Of a DNA stretch of 64,000 nucleotides, positions 51,455-57,951 are shown in pieces. This DNA comes from Gaetbulibacter_A aestuarii (GTDB lineage: Bacteria > Bacteroidota > Bacteroidia > Flavobacteriales > Flavobacteriaceae): NCBI RefSeq assembly GCF_039537665.1, contig NZ_BAABAY010000007.1, forward strand, positions 248,001 through 312,000, written 5' to 3'. The stretch's first letter is position 1. Each line of letters starts with the position of its first letter. Below the pieces are notes generated by a model. The model saw nothing but the letters and a program-made list of their open reading frames with translations. It had not been told where the DNA came from and searched no databases. A program made the translations under genes and the position numbers.

Positions 51455-52858
51455 ATGAAGAAAATTTTCACCCTGGTATTAGTTTCGGCTTTAGGTGGTA
51501 TTTTAACCTTAGGAGCCTACAAATTATTTATGGAAAACAACCAAATGGTTGTAACTAACACGAATACCCCAAATTTCCTACCCACGAGTAACACAAGTGC
51601 TATTTTTAAAACTGCTGAAAATCCCGATTTTACAACGGCAGCTGAAAACACAGTGAATGCTGTTGTACATGTGAAGAACCTCGCTATTAGTGAAGGACAA
51701 ATGACTTTTGAAGACTTCTTTTTAGGCCGTTCTCCAAAACGGGCCATGTTGGGTACCGGTTCCGGTGTTATTATCAATAAAGACGGATATATCATTACAA
51801 ACAATCATGTGATTGAAAATGCTTCAGAGCTCTCTGTAACACTTAATGATAACGAAACCTATAAAGCTGAAGTTGTTGGATCTGATCCAAAAACTGATAT
51901 TGCATTACTTAAAATAGATTCAGATAAGGATCTTCCCTTTGTAACCTTCGGCGATTCTGATGCTGCGAAGGTTGGCGAATGGGTATTAGCTGTTGGTAAT
52001 CCTTTTAATTTAACCTCAACAGTCACTGCAGGTATCATCAGTGCGAAATCACGAAATATCGATCCTTCCGGCCAGCACTCATTTATTCAAACCGATGCTG
52101 CCGTAAATCCAGGAAACTCCGGTGGTGCTTTGGTAAACACGAACGGAGAACTCATTGGTATCAATACAGCTATTACTTCACAGACGGGTTCTTATATTGG
52201 ATATTCATTTGCTGTGCCAAGTAATATTGCTCGAAAAGTAGTTGAAGATATTATGGAGTATGGTAATGTGCAAAGCGGTGTTCTGGGTATAAAAGGCGGT
52301 ACGTTCAATAGTGAATCTGCCAAAGAATTGGGTGTAGACTTTAGTGAAGGGGTTTATGTTGGCGAAGTAGTTAAAAATTCAGGAGCGGAAAAAGCCGGTA
52401 TCTTACCGGGCGACATCATCAAACGTTTGGATAATTTGGATATCAGTAAGTTTGAAGATCTCAGCGGTTACATCAGAACGAAACGCCCTGAAGATGTTGT
52501 AACGGTTGAACTTTTAAGAGATAATGAACCTAAAACCATCAAAGTTAAACTTACGAAACCGGATGTGTTCTCAGTATACTTCATGAAAATGGAACTTCAG
52601 GATCTGTCGGATCAATTCAAAAAAGAAAATAGTATCGACCACGGTGTTTTGGTAAAAGATACTCAAAACAAGTGGTTATATTCTAATTTAGGGATTCAAC
52701 CGGGTTATATTATTACAGGCATAAATGATACTGAAATCAATAGTATTGAAGATATTTCTAAGTTGAAAGCAAAATACGGTGATGATATTACAGATAACAT
52801 CAAACGTTTAGCTTACATCAATAAATATAAACAACAGAAAGAGGTTATTTTTAGATAA
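51455..52858 (+). CDS. HtrA/DegP-family periplasmic serine protease with two PDZ domains
   Basis: 467 residues. N-terminal signal or anchor helix (about 5-24). Trypsin-like domain with the triad H118 (TNNHVIENA), D148 (KTDIALLKI) and S222 (NPGNSGGAL). PDZ1 covers about 270-360 (GVYVGEVVKNSGAEKAGILP), PDZ2 about 375-467. Expected to degrade or refold damaged envelope proteins. Monocistronic, with a strong terminator at 52886. Confidence 0.95.
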   Translation: MKKIFTLVLVSALGGILTLGAYKLFMENNQMVVTNTNTPNFLPTSNTSAIFKTAENPDFTTAAENTVNAVVHVKNLAISEGQMTFEDFFLGRSPKRAMLGTGSGVIINKDGYIITNNHVIENASELSVTLNDNETYKAEVVGSDPKTDIALLKIDSDKDLPFVTFGDSDAAKVGEWVLAVGNPFNLTSTVTAGIISAKSRNIDPSGQHSFIQTDAAVNPGNSGGALVNTNGELIGINTAITSQTGSYIGYSFAVPSNIARKVVEDIMEYGNVQSGVLGIKGGTFNSESAKELGVDFSEGVYVGEVVKNSGAEKAGILPGDIIKRLDNLDISKFEDLSGYIRTKRPEDVVTVELLRDNEPKTIKVKLTKPDVFSVYFMKMELQDLSDQFKKENSIDHGVLVKDTQNKWLYSNLGIQPGYIITGINDTEINSIEDISKLKAKYGDDITDNIKRLAYINKYKQQKEVIFR

Positions 52859-52885
52859 ATTTTATAAACACAGTTCTCTTAAATG

Positions 52886-52914
52886 AGTCCGTTGCAATTT
52901 ATTTGTAACGGACT
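52886..52914 (+). terminator. Terminator after the htrA-type gene
   Basis: 12-bp stem with one G-U pair, AGTCCGTTGCAA (52886-52897) and TTGTAACGGACT (52903-52914), loop TTTAT, followed by a T8 tract. Confidence 0.93.
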
Positions 52915-53015
52915 TTTTTTTTCAAAAAATCAGGCTGTCATTAGGCTCAAAATAATGGGTGATTTGACATTTAAAAAATACTTCAAAACATATTACGAAA
53001 ACGTTTGAAATATGA

Positions 53016-53023
53016 TACTTTTG
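53016..53023 (+). promoter_or_regulatory. Promoter -7 box of the GAPDH gene
   Basis: TACTTTTG, exact consensus, 30 nt before the ATG at 53054. Its position rules out an in-frame ATG at 53012 as the real start. Confidence 0.55.
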
Positions 53024-53053
53024 CAGAAAATTTATACAACTAAACTCAAAAAA

Positions 53054-54502
53054 ATGTCATTAAATCAAACCTACGAAAAGGAGTTAGCTTTCCAGGCGGA
53101 TCGCAGACGTGCTACTGTAGAATTCATTAACATTATCAGTGATCTTTGGTATGATAAAGCAGTTGAATTGGTACTGTTTAGAAACCAATTGATCGATCGT
53201 AATGTGAGTCAGATCTTAAATTTACATGAATACGCGGGTAAATTTGTTCAAAAGCCTATTTCAATCTTTGATTCTGTTGAAATCGCTCAAGCGATCAAAA
53301 CCCTGAATATTCCTCCTGCGAAACTTGATATTGGTAAACTTACCTATGAATTTCATTCAGAAGACAATAAATATAGTAACGCTACCTCCTTCGTAGCGAA
53401 AAAACTTAAAGACATTTCTAAAACAGGTAACATCGAACCCAAAAATGTAGTGCTCTACGGATTTGGTCGCATTGGTCGTTTAGTGGCCAGAGAGCTCATG
53501 GCAAAAACCGGTAAGGGAAGTCAGTTGCGTTTACGTGCCATCGTAACGCGGGGAGCCATTGACGCCCAAATTCTGGAAAAACGTGCTGCTTTATTACGCA
53601 ACGACTCCGTGCATGGCGATTTTTCAGGGACGGTTGATACCGATATTGAAAATAAAGCTTTGATAATTAACGGAACAACCGTTAAGTTGATTTCTGCAAA
53701 TGCTCCCGAAGACATTGATTATACCTCATATGACATCAATAATGCTTTAGTGATCGACAACACCGGCGCCTTCAGAGACAAAGAAGCGTTGAGCAGACAT
53801 TTAAAGGCCAAAGGTGTAGACAAAGTCCTTTTAACTGCCCCCGGAAAAGAAATTCCAAATGTGGTTTTTGGTGTAAATCACCTCGAAAATGATCCTGATA
53901 AGGAAAAAATTATTTCTGCGGCTTCTTGCACAACCAATGCCATTACACCTGTTTTAAAGGCGATCGAAGATTCATTTGGAGTAAAAAGCGGACATTTAGA
54001 AACGATCCACGCTTATACAAACGATCAAAACCTGGTAGATAACTATCATAAAAAATATCGTAGAGGTCGTGCTGCTGGACTCAATATGGTAATTACTGAA
54101 ACCGGTGCAGGACAAGCTGTAGCCAAGGCTTTACCGAGTTTGGATGGCAAATTGACATCGAATGCTATTCGTGTTCCTGTGCCCAATGGATCGCTTGCCA
54201 TTCTGAATCTGGAATTAAAACGTAAAGCTACCGTAAGCAGCATAAATACGATCTTAAAAAAATATGCTTTAGAAGGTGATCTGGTAGAACAGATAAAATA
54301 CGAAATGAGTGACGAACTGGTATCATCGGATATTGTTGGAAGTTCAGCACCTGCTATTTTTGATAGTAAGGCAACAATTATTAGAAAGGATGGCAAAAAT
54401 GCAGTGCTTTACATTTGGTACGATAATGAATACGGTTATAGTCATCAGGTTATTAGATTAGCCAAATACATGGCCAAGGTTCGCCGATTTACGTATTATT
54501 AA
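53054..54502 (+). CDS. gap: Glyceraldehyde-3-phosphate dehydrogenase, long form
   Basis: 482 residues, about 150 more than classical GAPDH. An N-terminal extension of about 130 residues (MSLNQTYEKELAFQADRRRA onward) precedes the NAD-binding GFGRIGR at 136-142. The catalytic cysteine is C292 in SAASCTTNA, with a histidine in the following HAYTNDQNLVD region. The long form is known in Bacteroidota; whether it works in glycolysis or gluconeogenesis, and its cofactor preference, cannot be read from the sequence. Flanked by terminators on both sides. Confidence 0.92.
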   Translation: MSLNQTYEKELAFQADRRRATVEFINIISDLWYDKAVELVLFRNQLIDRNVSQILNLHEYAGKFVQKPISIFDSVEIAQAIKTLNIPPAKLDIGKLTYEFHSEDNKYSNATSFVAKKLKDISKTGNIEPKNVVLYGFGRIGRLVARELMAKTGKGSQLRLRAIVTRGAIDAQILEKRAALLRNDSVHGDFSGTVDTDIENKALIINGTTVKLISANAPEDIDYTSYDINNALVIDNTGAFRDKEALSRHLKAKGVDKVLLTAPGKEIPNVVFGVNHLENDPDKEKIISAASCTTNAITPVLKAIEDSFGVKSGHLETIHAYTNDQNLVDNYHKKYRRGRAAGLNMVITETGAGQAVAKALPSLDGKLTSNAIRVPVPNGSLAILNLELKRKATVSSINTILKKYALEGDLVEQIKYEMSDELVSSDIVGSSAPAIFDSKATIIRKDGKNAVLYIWYDNEYGYSHQVIRLAKYMAKVRRFTYY

Positions 54503-54540
54503 TGATCTAAATAATCTATTTTCAAATTACACACGTATAT

Positions 54541-54559
54541 AAGCCTCGAAGAGAGGCTT
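54541..54559 (+). terminator. Terminator after the GAPDH gene
   Basis: 7-bp perfect stem AAGCCTC / GAGGCTT with a 5-nt loop and a T7 tract. Confidence 0.88.
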
Positions 54560-54640
54560 TTTTTATTAAAAGCGTGAATTACTGAATAGAATTTTTTAAT
54601 TTCGTAAAATCCTAAAGTTAACCTATTTAAAACACACTCG

Positions 54641-55255
54641 ATGAAATTTTTAAAACCCTCAATCTTATTATTACTTCTAATAGCTACTTCGGTTAATGCT
54701 CAAACGAACGAAGATGAAGCCCCTATGCAGAATGGCACCATTGATCAGCAATTTGAATATGTACTTGAAAAATCAGGGAATTTCAGAGGAACCAATGGTA
54801 TGATGTACGAAGCCGTAAACCGAAGCATGTTTCTAACCCTTCAGGCTCATACCATTGATTCATTAAGCACTTTACAAAAAAATCTTGAAGCCGCGAATAA
54901 ACTTGGCATCGATCAAAAAAGTCAGATCGAAGACCTTCAAAGTAAATTGGCTAATACGCAAACCGAACTGGACGAAACTAATGCAGAAAAGAATAGCATG
55001 TCCCTTTTTGGCATTCAAATGAGCAAAGGCGGATACAATGGTTTAATGTGGACGATCATTGGAGGTCTGCTCATTTTACTAGGCTTCTTCATCATGAAAT
55101 TTAAAAATAGTAATTCTATAACATTGCAGGCGAGACAATCGCTGGCCGAGGTTGAAGAAGAATTTGAAGAGCACCGCAAACGAGCATTGGAACGCGAGCA
55201 GAAAGTGCGTCGTCAACTACAAGATGAGATCAACAAGCAGAAAAAAGCGAAATAA
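54641..55255 (+). CDS. Exported coiled-coil protein with one membrane helix
   Basis: 204 residues. Signal peptide about 1-20, a coiled-coil region (about 75-125, LQKNLEAANKLGIDQKSQIE), a membrane helix (about 132-152, MWTIIGGLLILLGFFIM) and a second, charged coiled coil (about 165-204) in the cytoplasm. I recall this family being labelled tRNA (guanine-N1)-methyltransferase in databases, presumably because trmD is nearby; it has no methyltransferase motif. Function unknown. Its own terminator follows. Confidence 0.82.
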   Translation: MKFLKPSILLLLLIATSVNAQTNEDEAPMQNGTIDQQFEYVLEKSGNFRGTNGMMYEAVNRSMFLTLQAHTIDSLSTLQKNLEAANKLGIDQKSQIEDLQSKLANTQTELDETNAEKNSMSLFGIQMSKGGYNGLMWTIIGGLLILLGFFIMKFKNSNSITLQARQSLAEVEEEFEEHRKRALEREQKVRRQLQDEINKQKKAK

Positions 55256-55276
55256 ACATAATACCCATTTAAACTT

Positions 55277-55301
55277 AAAGCCCTCACTTTTTGAGGGCTT
55301 T
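55277..55301 (+). terminator. Terminator after the coiled-coil gene
   Basis: 10-bp perfect stem AAAGCCCTCA (55277-55286) and TGAGGGCTTT (55292-55301), loop CTTTT, T-rich tail. Confidence 0.92.
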
Positions 55302-55445
55302 ATTTTTTTTATAACCTTCTAATTTTAAGATTTTTAAGTTTGAAAACTGACAAAAATTCATTATACTTAAATAATCGAATTTGGAATAAATTTTGCTCTG
55401 TAATTTGATGTTTAGAGTTGGTTTAATTTTAAAACTGTTTTTATT

Positions 55446-55628
55446 ATGGAAAACACACCGGTAAATGTTCAATTAGTTGGAAAAGAAAATGGCGACTACC
55501 TTATTTTGTTTCCAGATTTGGATATTCCAGTTAAGGTTAACCAAAACTTATACTTAAAAATGAAACAAAGTCACGATTATCGATTTATTAATTTTCTACA
55601 ACAAGATTCGAAAACGATGACTGCATGA
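55446..55628 (+). CDS. Small protein, 60 residues, unknown function
   Basis: MENTPVNVQLVGKENGDYLI onward; soluble, with alternating hydrophobic residues that suggest a small beta-sheet (YLILFPDLDIPVKVNQNLYL) followed by a helical tail. I do not recognise a family. Support for a real gene: it lies in a 500-bp space between two terminators, has a TAATTTTA box with a TTG 16 nt upstream (55405-55431), an ATG 14 nt after that box, and a strong terminator of its own at 55649. Confidence 0.6.
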   Translation: MENTPVNVQLVGKENGDYLILFPDLDIPVKVNQNLYLKMKQSHDYRFINFLQQDSKTMTA

Positions 55629-55648
55629 TCTATCGTATTAAATGCAAT

Positions 55649-55683
55649 AAAAGCTAAATTCTTAACTAGAGAGTTTAGCTTTT
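55649..55683 (+). terminator. Terminator after the 60-residue gene
   Basis: 10-bp perfect stem AAAAGCTAAA (55649-55658) and TTTAGCTTTT (55674-55683), 15-nt loop, T-rich tail. Confidence 0.8.
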
Positions 55684-55725
55684 TTGTTTTAGGACCGATC
55701 ACAAAAAAAACAAAAACATTTAAAG

Positions 55726-55733
55726 TATCTTTG
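55726..55733 (+). promoter_or_regulatory. Promoter -7 box of trmD
   Basis: TATCTTTG, exact consensus, 20 nt before the ATG. No TTG is seen at -33. Confidence 0.55.
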
Positions 55734-55753
55734 TTCCCACATTTTTTTGAACT

Positions 55754-56431
55754 ATGAGAATTGATATTATAACCGTTTTACCGGAACTACTTAAAAGTCC
55801 GTTTGAGGCTTCAATACTTAAACGTGCCATTGCAGCAAATTTGGTTGATGTGCATTTTCATAATTTAAGAGATTATACAACAGATAATTATAAATCGGTA
55901 GACGATACACAGTACGGTGGTGGTGCCGGCATGGTGATGATGGTAGAACCTATTGATAAATGCATTAGTAAACTGAAATCGGAGCGGGATTATGATGAAG
56001 TGATTTATATGACACCGGATGGAGAAACTTTGAATCAGAAAATTGCTAACCAGATCTCGTTGAAGGAAAACGTTATTATTTTATGTGGTCATTATAAAGG
56101 AGTAGACCAGCGGGTGCGCGATCATTTGATCACGCGAGAAATTTCGATTGGTGATTATGTATTGTCCGGTGGTGAACTGGGTGCTGCAGTATTATGTGAC
56201 GCGGTAATCAGATTAATACCGGGCGTTTTGGGCAATGAAACTTCTGCCCTAACCGATTCGTTCCAGGATAATTTATTGGCGCCTCCTATTTACACGAAAC
56301 CCAGAGAATATAAAGGTTGGAAAGTACCCGAATTATTGTTTAGCGGAAATTTTCCTGAGATCGAAAAGTGGCGCGAAGCTGAGGCTTACAAGCGCACCAA
56401 AACTCGCAGACCGGATTTACTGGATGAGTAA
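55754..56431 (+). CDS. trmD: tRNA (guanosine(37)-N1)-methyltransferase
   Basis: 225 residues, SPOUT fold. Modifies G37 next to the anticodon, preventing frameshifts. The knotted SAM site is formed by CGHYKGVDQR (111-120) and IGDYVLSGGE (132-141); QYGGGAGM (53-60) is the conserved N-terminal loop. It is followed by rplS, as in many bacteria, but here a 310-bp repeat-bearing spacer with a separate rplS promoter lies between them. Confidence 0.96.
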   Translation: MRIDIITVLPELLKSPFEASILKRAIAANLVDVHFHNLRDYTTDNYKSVDDTQYGGGAGMVMMVEPIDKCISKLKSERDYDEVIYMTPDGETLNQKIANQISLKENVIILCGHYKGVDQRVRDHLITREISIGDYVLSGGELGAAVLCDAVIRLIPGVLGNETSALTDSFQDNLLAPPIYTKPREYKGWKVPELLFSGNFPEIEKWREAEAYKRTKTRRPDLLDE

Positions 56432-56438
56432 TCTATTT

Positions 56439-56490
56439 CGTCATTACGAGGAGCGTAGCGACGCGGTAATCTCATAAAAAAGATTGCTTA
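56439..56490. repeat. Degenerate copy of a widespread palindromic intergenic repeat
   Basis: Begins CGTCATTACGAGGAGCGTAG and ends near AGATTGCTTAGG. This is the form I know across many bacteria as CGTCATTGCGAGGAGCG followed by GCAATCTC. The hairpin arms ATTAC (56443-56447) and GTAAT (56466-56470) both differ from the usual ATTGC/GCAAT in a compensating way. Confidence 0.65.
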
Positions 56491-56521
56491 GGTTCACTCG
56501 GACCAAGTAAACCGTGTTAAC

Positions 56522-56541
56522 CCTGCCTTCCGGCAAGCAGG
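56522..56541. repeat. 20-bp palindromic intergenic repeat, copy 2
   Basis: CCTGC/GCAGG arms extended by TT/AA around a GC-rich centre. It matches the copy at 2371-2390 at 16 of 20 positions. Confidence 0.65.
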
Positions 56542-56592
56542 TATTGAGGCTTTGTTGGAACTTTTCGCAGAGAGGAACTGCCAAAAGCCCGA

Positions 56593-56611
56593 CTTTTTGT
56601 CAAGCAAAAAG
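56593..56611. repeat. Inverted repeat CTTTTTG / CAAAAAG
   Basis: Perfect 7-bp arms around TCAAG, without a T tract on either strand, so not a typical terminator. It is the third repeat unit in the trmD-rplS spacer. Confidence 0.5.
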
Positions 56612-56638
56612 AAACATCATAAAAAAATAAATTATTAA

Positions 56639-56668
56639 TTGTAGATTATTATTTATTAATTATCTTTG
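56639..56668 (+). promoter_or_regulatory. rplS promoter
   Basis: TTG (56639-56641), 19 nt, TATCTTTG (56661-56668), an ideal Bacteroidota promoter. Predicted start near 56673, giving a leader of about 69 nt. Confidence 0.8.
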
Positions 56669-56741
56669 CAGCCAATTTCGGGTTAACCTCTGGCGAGAAT
56701 CGTGAATGTTGTTTCGAATTAATCCAATTTAAAATATAACT
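56669..56741 (+). promoter_or_regulatory. Candidate structured leader of rplS
   Basis: The leader contains GCCA (56671-56674) and TGGC (56691-56694), which can enclose a small GGG/CCT hairpin, followed by a short CGA/TCG hairpin. Ribosomal protein leaders often bind their own product; whether L19 does so here is not shown. By eye the pairing is modest. Confidence 0.35.
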
Positions 56742-57095
56742 ATGGACTCTTTAGTAAAATATGTTCAAGACGAGTTTGTAACAAAAAAAGAATTACCAGA
56801 ATTTAGTGCCGGTGATACCATCACTGTTTATTACGAAATTAAGGAAGGTACTAAAACACGTACGCAGTTCTTTAGAGGAACTGTAATACAACGTAGAGGT
56901 AGCGGTGCAACTGAAACCTTTACTATTAGAAAAATGTCCGGTTCTGTTGGAGTAGAGCGTATCTTCCCATTGAATTTACCGGCTTTACAAAAAATTGAAG
57001 TAAACAAACGCGGTAAAGTACGAAGAGCTAGAATCTTCTACTTTAGAGGTTTAACTGGTAAAAAAGCCAGAATTAAAGAACAATTACGTTCGTAA
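56742..57095 (+). CDS. rplS: Large ribosomal subunit protein bL19
   Basis: 117 residues, normal length. Located at the 30S-50S interface. FSAGDTITVYYEIKEG, RTQFFRGTVIQRRG, TFTIRKMSGSVGVERIFPL and the basic C-terminal RRARIFYFRGLTGKKARIKE are the conserved L19 segments. It has its own promoter and terminator, so it is expressed separately from trmD. Confidence 0.98.
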   Translation: MDSLVKYVQDEFVTKKELPEFSAGDTITVYYEIKEGTKTRTQFFRGTVIQRRGSGATETFTIRKMSGSVGVERIFPLNLPALQKIEVNKRGKVRRARIFYFRGLTGKKARIKEQLRS

Positions 57096-57118
57096 CACGC
57101 GCAAAACGATAGAAAAAA

Positions 57119-57142
57119 AAGGCTCTGAGAAATCAGGGCCTT
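57119..57142 (+). terminator. Terminator after rplS
   Basis: 10-bp stem with one G-U pair, AAGGCTCTGA (57119-57128) and TCAGGGCCTT (57133-57142), loop GAAA, T tract. Confidence 0.9.
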
Positions 57143-57204
57143 TTTTATTAACTTTTGTTAATAACTTTGGTTTATAAATAGTTGATATCTAATTCGTTAA
57201 AAAA

Positions 57205-57235
57205 TTTGTTTTTTTAAACTCTTGTTCTACTTTAG
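57205..57235 (+). promoter_or_regulatory. Promoter of the candidate structured RNA
   Basis: TTTG (57205-57208), 19 nt, TACTTTAG (57228-57235), one base from TAnnTTTG and with the same spacing as the rplS promoter. Predicted start about 57240. Confidence 0.5.
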
Positions 57236-57239
57236 TAAA

Positions 57240-57750
57240 AGAATTAATGACAGCCCTCCGGGGCTGGTTTCGTCTCAACAGCGAATTTGTGTTAAGTCTA
57301 AATAAGGTAACGTTCTTTATTTTAATTGTTTTTTGAGGTTTTGTTGTGCCATGTGTAGGCATGTGTGAGCAAGGAACCATGACGCTAAACGTTAAGTTGC
57401 ACGCGTAAGCAGGTAGCCTAACCTCTATAGCAGAAAGCTTTTGAATAGCCGTGGTAGCGAAAGCTGCGACCGCTGTCACAAGCAATGCCCGTGAAGAAAT
57501 TAAACGCGAAAGTGAATAAAGCATTCACGAGCATCAAGAAAAACAATTAACCGGAACATCAAGTAATAGGTCAATACATTTTGAAAATTACTAAAGTGTT
57601 CCGATTGAAATGGTGAACTACAATCGAAAGGTCGGATGAAAATTTTGACCATTTAATAAGGGATTATTAATAAGATTTTAGAGACACTGTTTCAAAAAAA
57701 GCCATATCAGAGAAGGATTCGTTCTTCAGTGATATGGCTTTTGTCTTTTT
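57240..57750 (+). ncRNA. Candidate large structured RNA between rplS and icd
   Basis: About 510 nt with no credible open frame. Visible elements, in order: CAGCCC/GGGCTG hairpin (57251-57266); TGCC/GGCA hairpin (57347-57361); AGC-GAAA-GCT inside GGT/ACC (57453-57471); CGTGAA (57490-57495) with TTCACG (57524-57529), enclosing CGC-GAAA-GTG (57505-57514); CGGAACA (57552-57558) with TGTTCCG (57597-57603), continued by AGTAAT/ATTACT; and a loop AAATGGT (57608-57614) that can pair with ACCATTT (57648-57654) as a pseudoknot. A long-range helix joins GTGT and TCTAAA (57289-57302) to TTTAGA and ACAC (57677-57687). It ends in a very strong hairpin. It lacks tmRNA, RNase P and SRP RNA signatures. The class is unknown to me. 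Confidence 0.6.
57697..57742 (+). terminator. Strong terminator hairpin ending the candidate RNA
   Basis: 13-bp stem AAAAGCCATATCA (57697-57709) and TGATATGGCTTTT (57730-57742). A tandem GA/AG step follows, then a 6-bp inner stem GAAGGA/TTCTTC with one G-U pair, closed by a TTCG tetraloop; a T-rich tail follows to 57750. Confidence 0.9.
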
Positions 57751-57875
57751 AATAATTATGTCATTCTTTTTTAAAGATTTTTTAGTCTCACGCATTTTTT
57801 ATCAAATTACCTGAAATCGACCAGTTTTAATAGGCATTCATTTAATATTAAGCTCGATTTACGCTTCAATTTTTG

Positions 57876-57919
57876 TATATTCGCAACGCAAAAATTAAAA
57901 CCCGCCTTGGGTTTTTTAC
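57876..57919 (+). promoter_or_regulatory. icd promoter box and leader hairpin
   Basis: TATATTCG (57876-57883) is a one-mismatch -7 box; transcription would start near 57888. The leader then carries AAAACCC (57897-57903), loop GCCTT, GGGTTTT (57909-57915) and a T run, which has the form of a weak intrinsic terminator 33 nt before the icd start. This may allow attenuation. Confidence 0.4.
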
Positions 57920-57951
57920 TGTATTTCATAACCATAAAAAAATCGACACGA

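Noticed and set aside
53012..53053. Upstream ATG for the GAPDH gene
   Set aside because: It overlaps the TACTTTTG promoter box, so it would not be transcribed.
57189..57524. A 111-codon open frame on the minus strand across the rplS-icd gap
   Set aside because: Its composition is unlike a flavobacterial protein, it has no promoter on that strand, and it runs against the plus-strand promoter, hairpins and terminator of the candidate RNA.
57240..57750. tmRNA, RNase P RNA, SRP RNA or group II intron
   Set aside because: No T-arm with TTCGA, no tag reading frame of the usual kind, no GAGGAAAGTC core, no SRP tetraloop region and no domain V were found, although GGGGCTGGTTTCG near 57260 looks superficially like a tmRNA 5' end.
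57907..57951. Upstream ATG-type start for icd
   Set aside because: It lies within the leader hairpin, and homologues begin at MSRIIYTKTDE.
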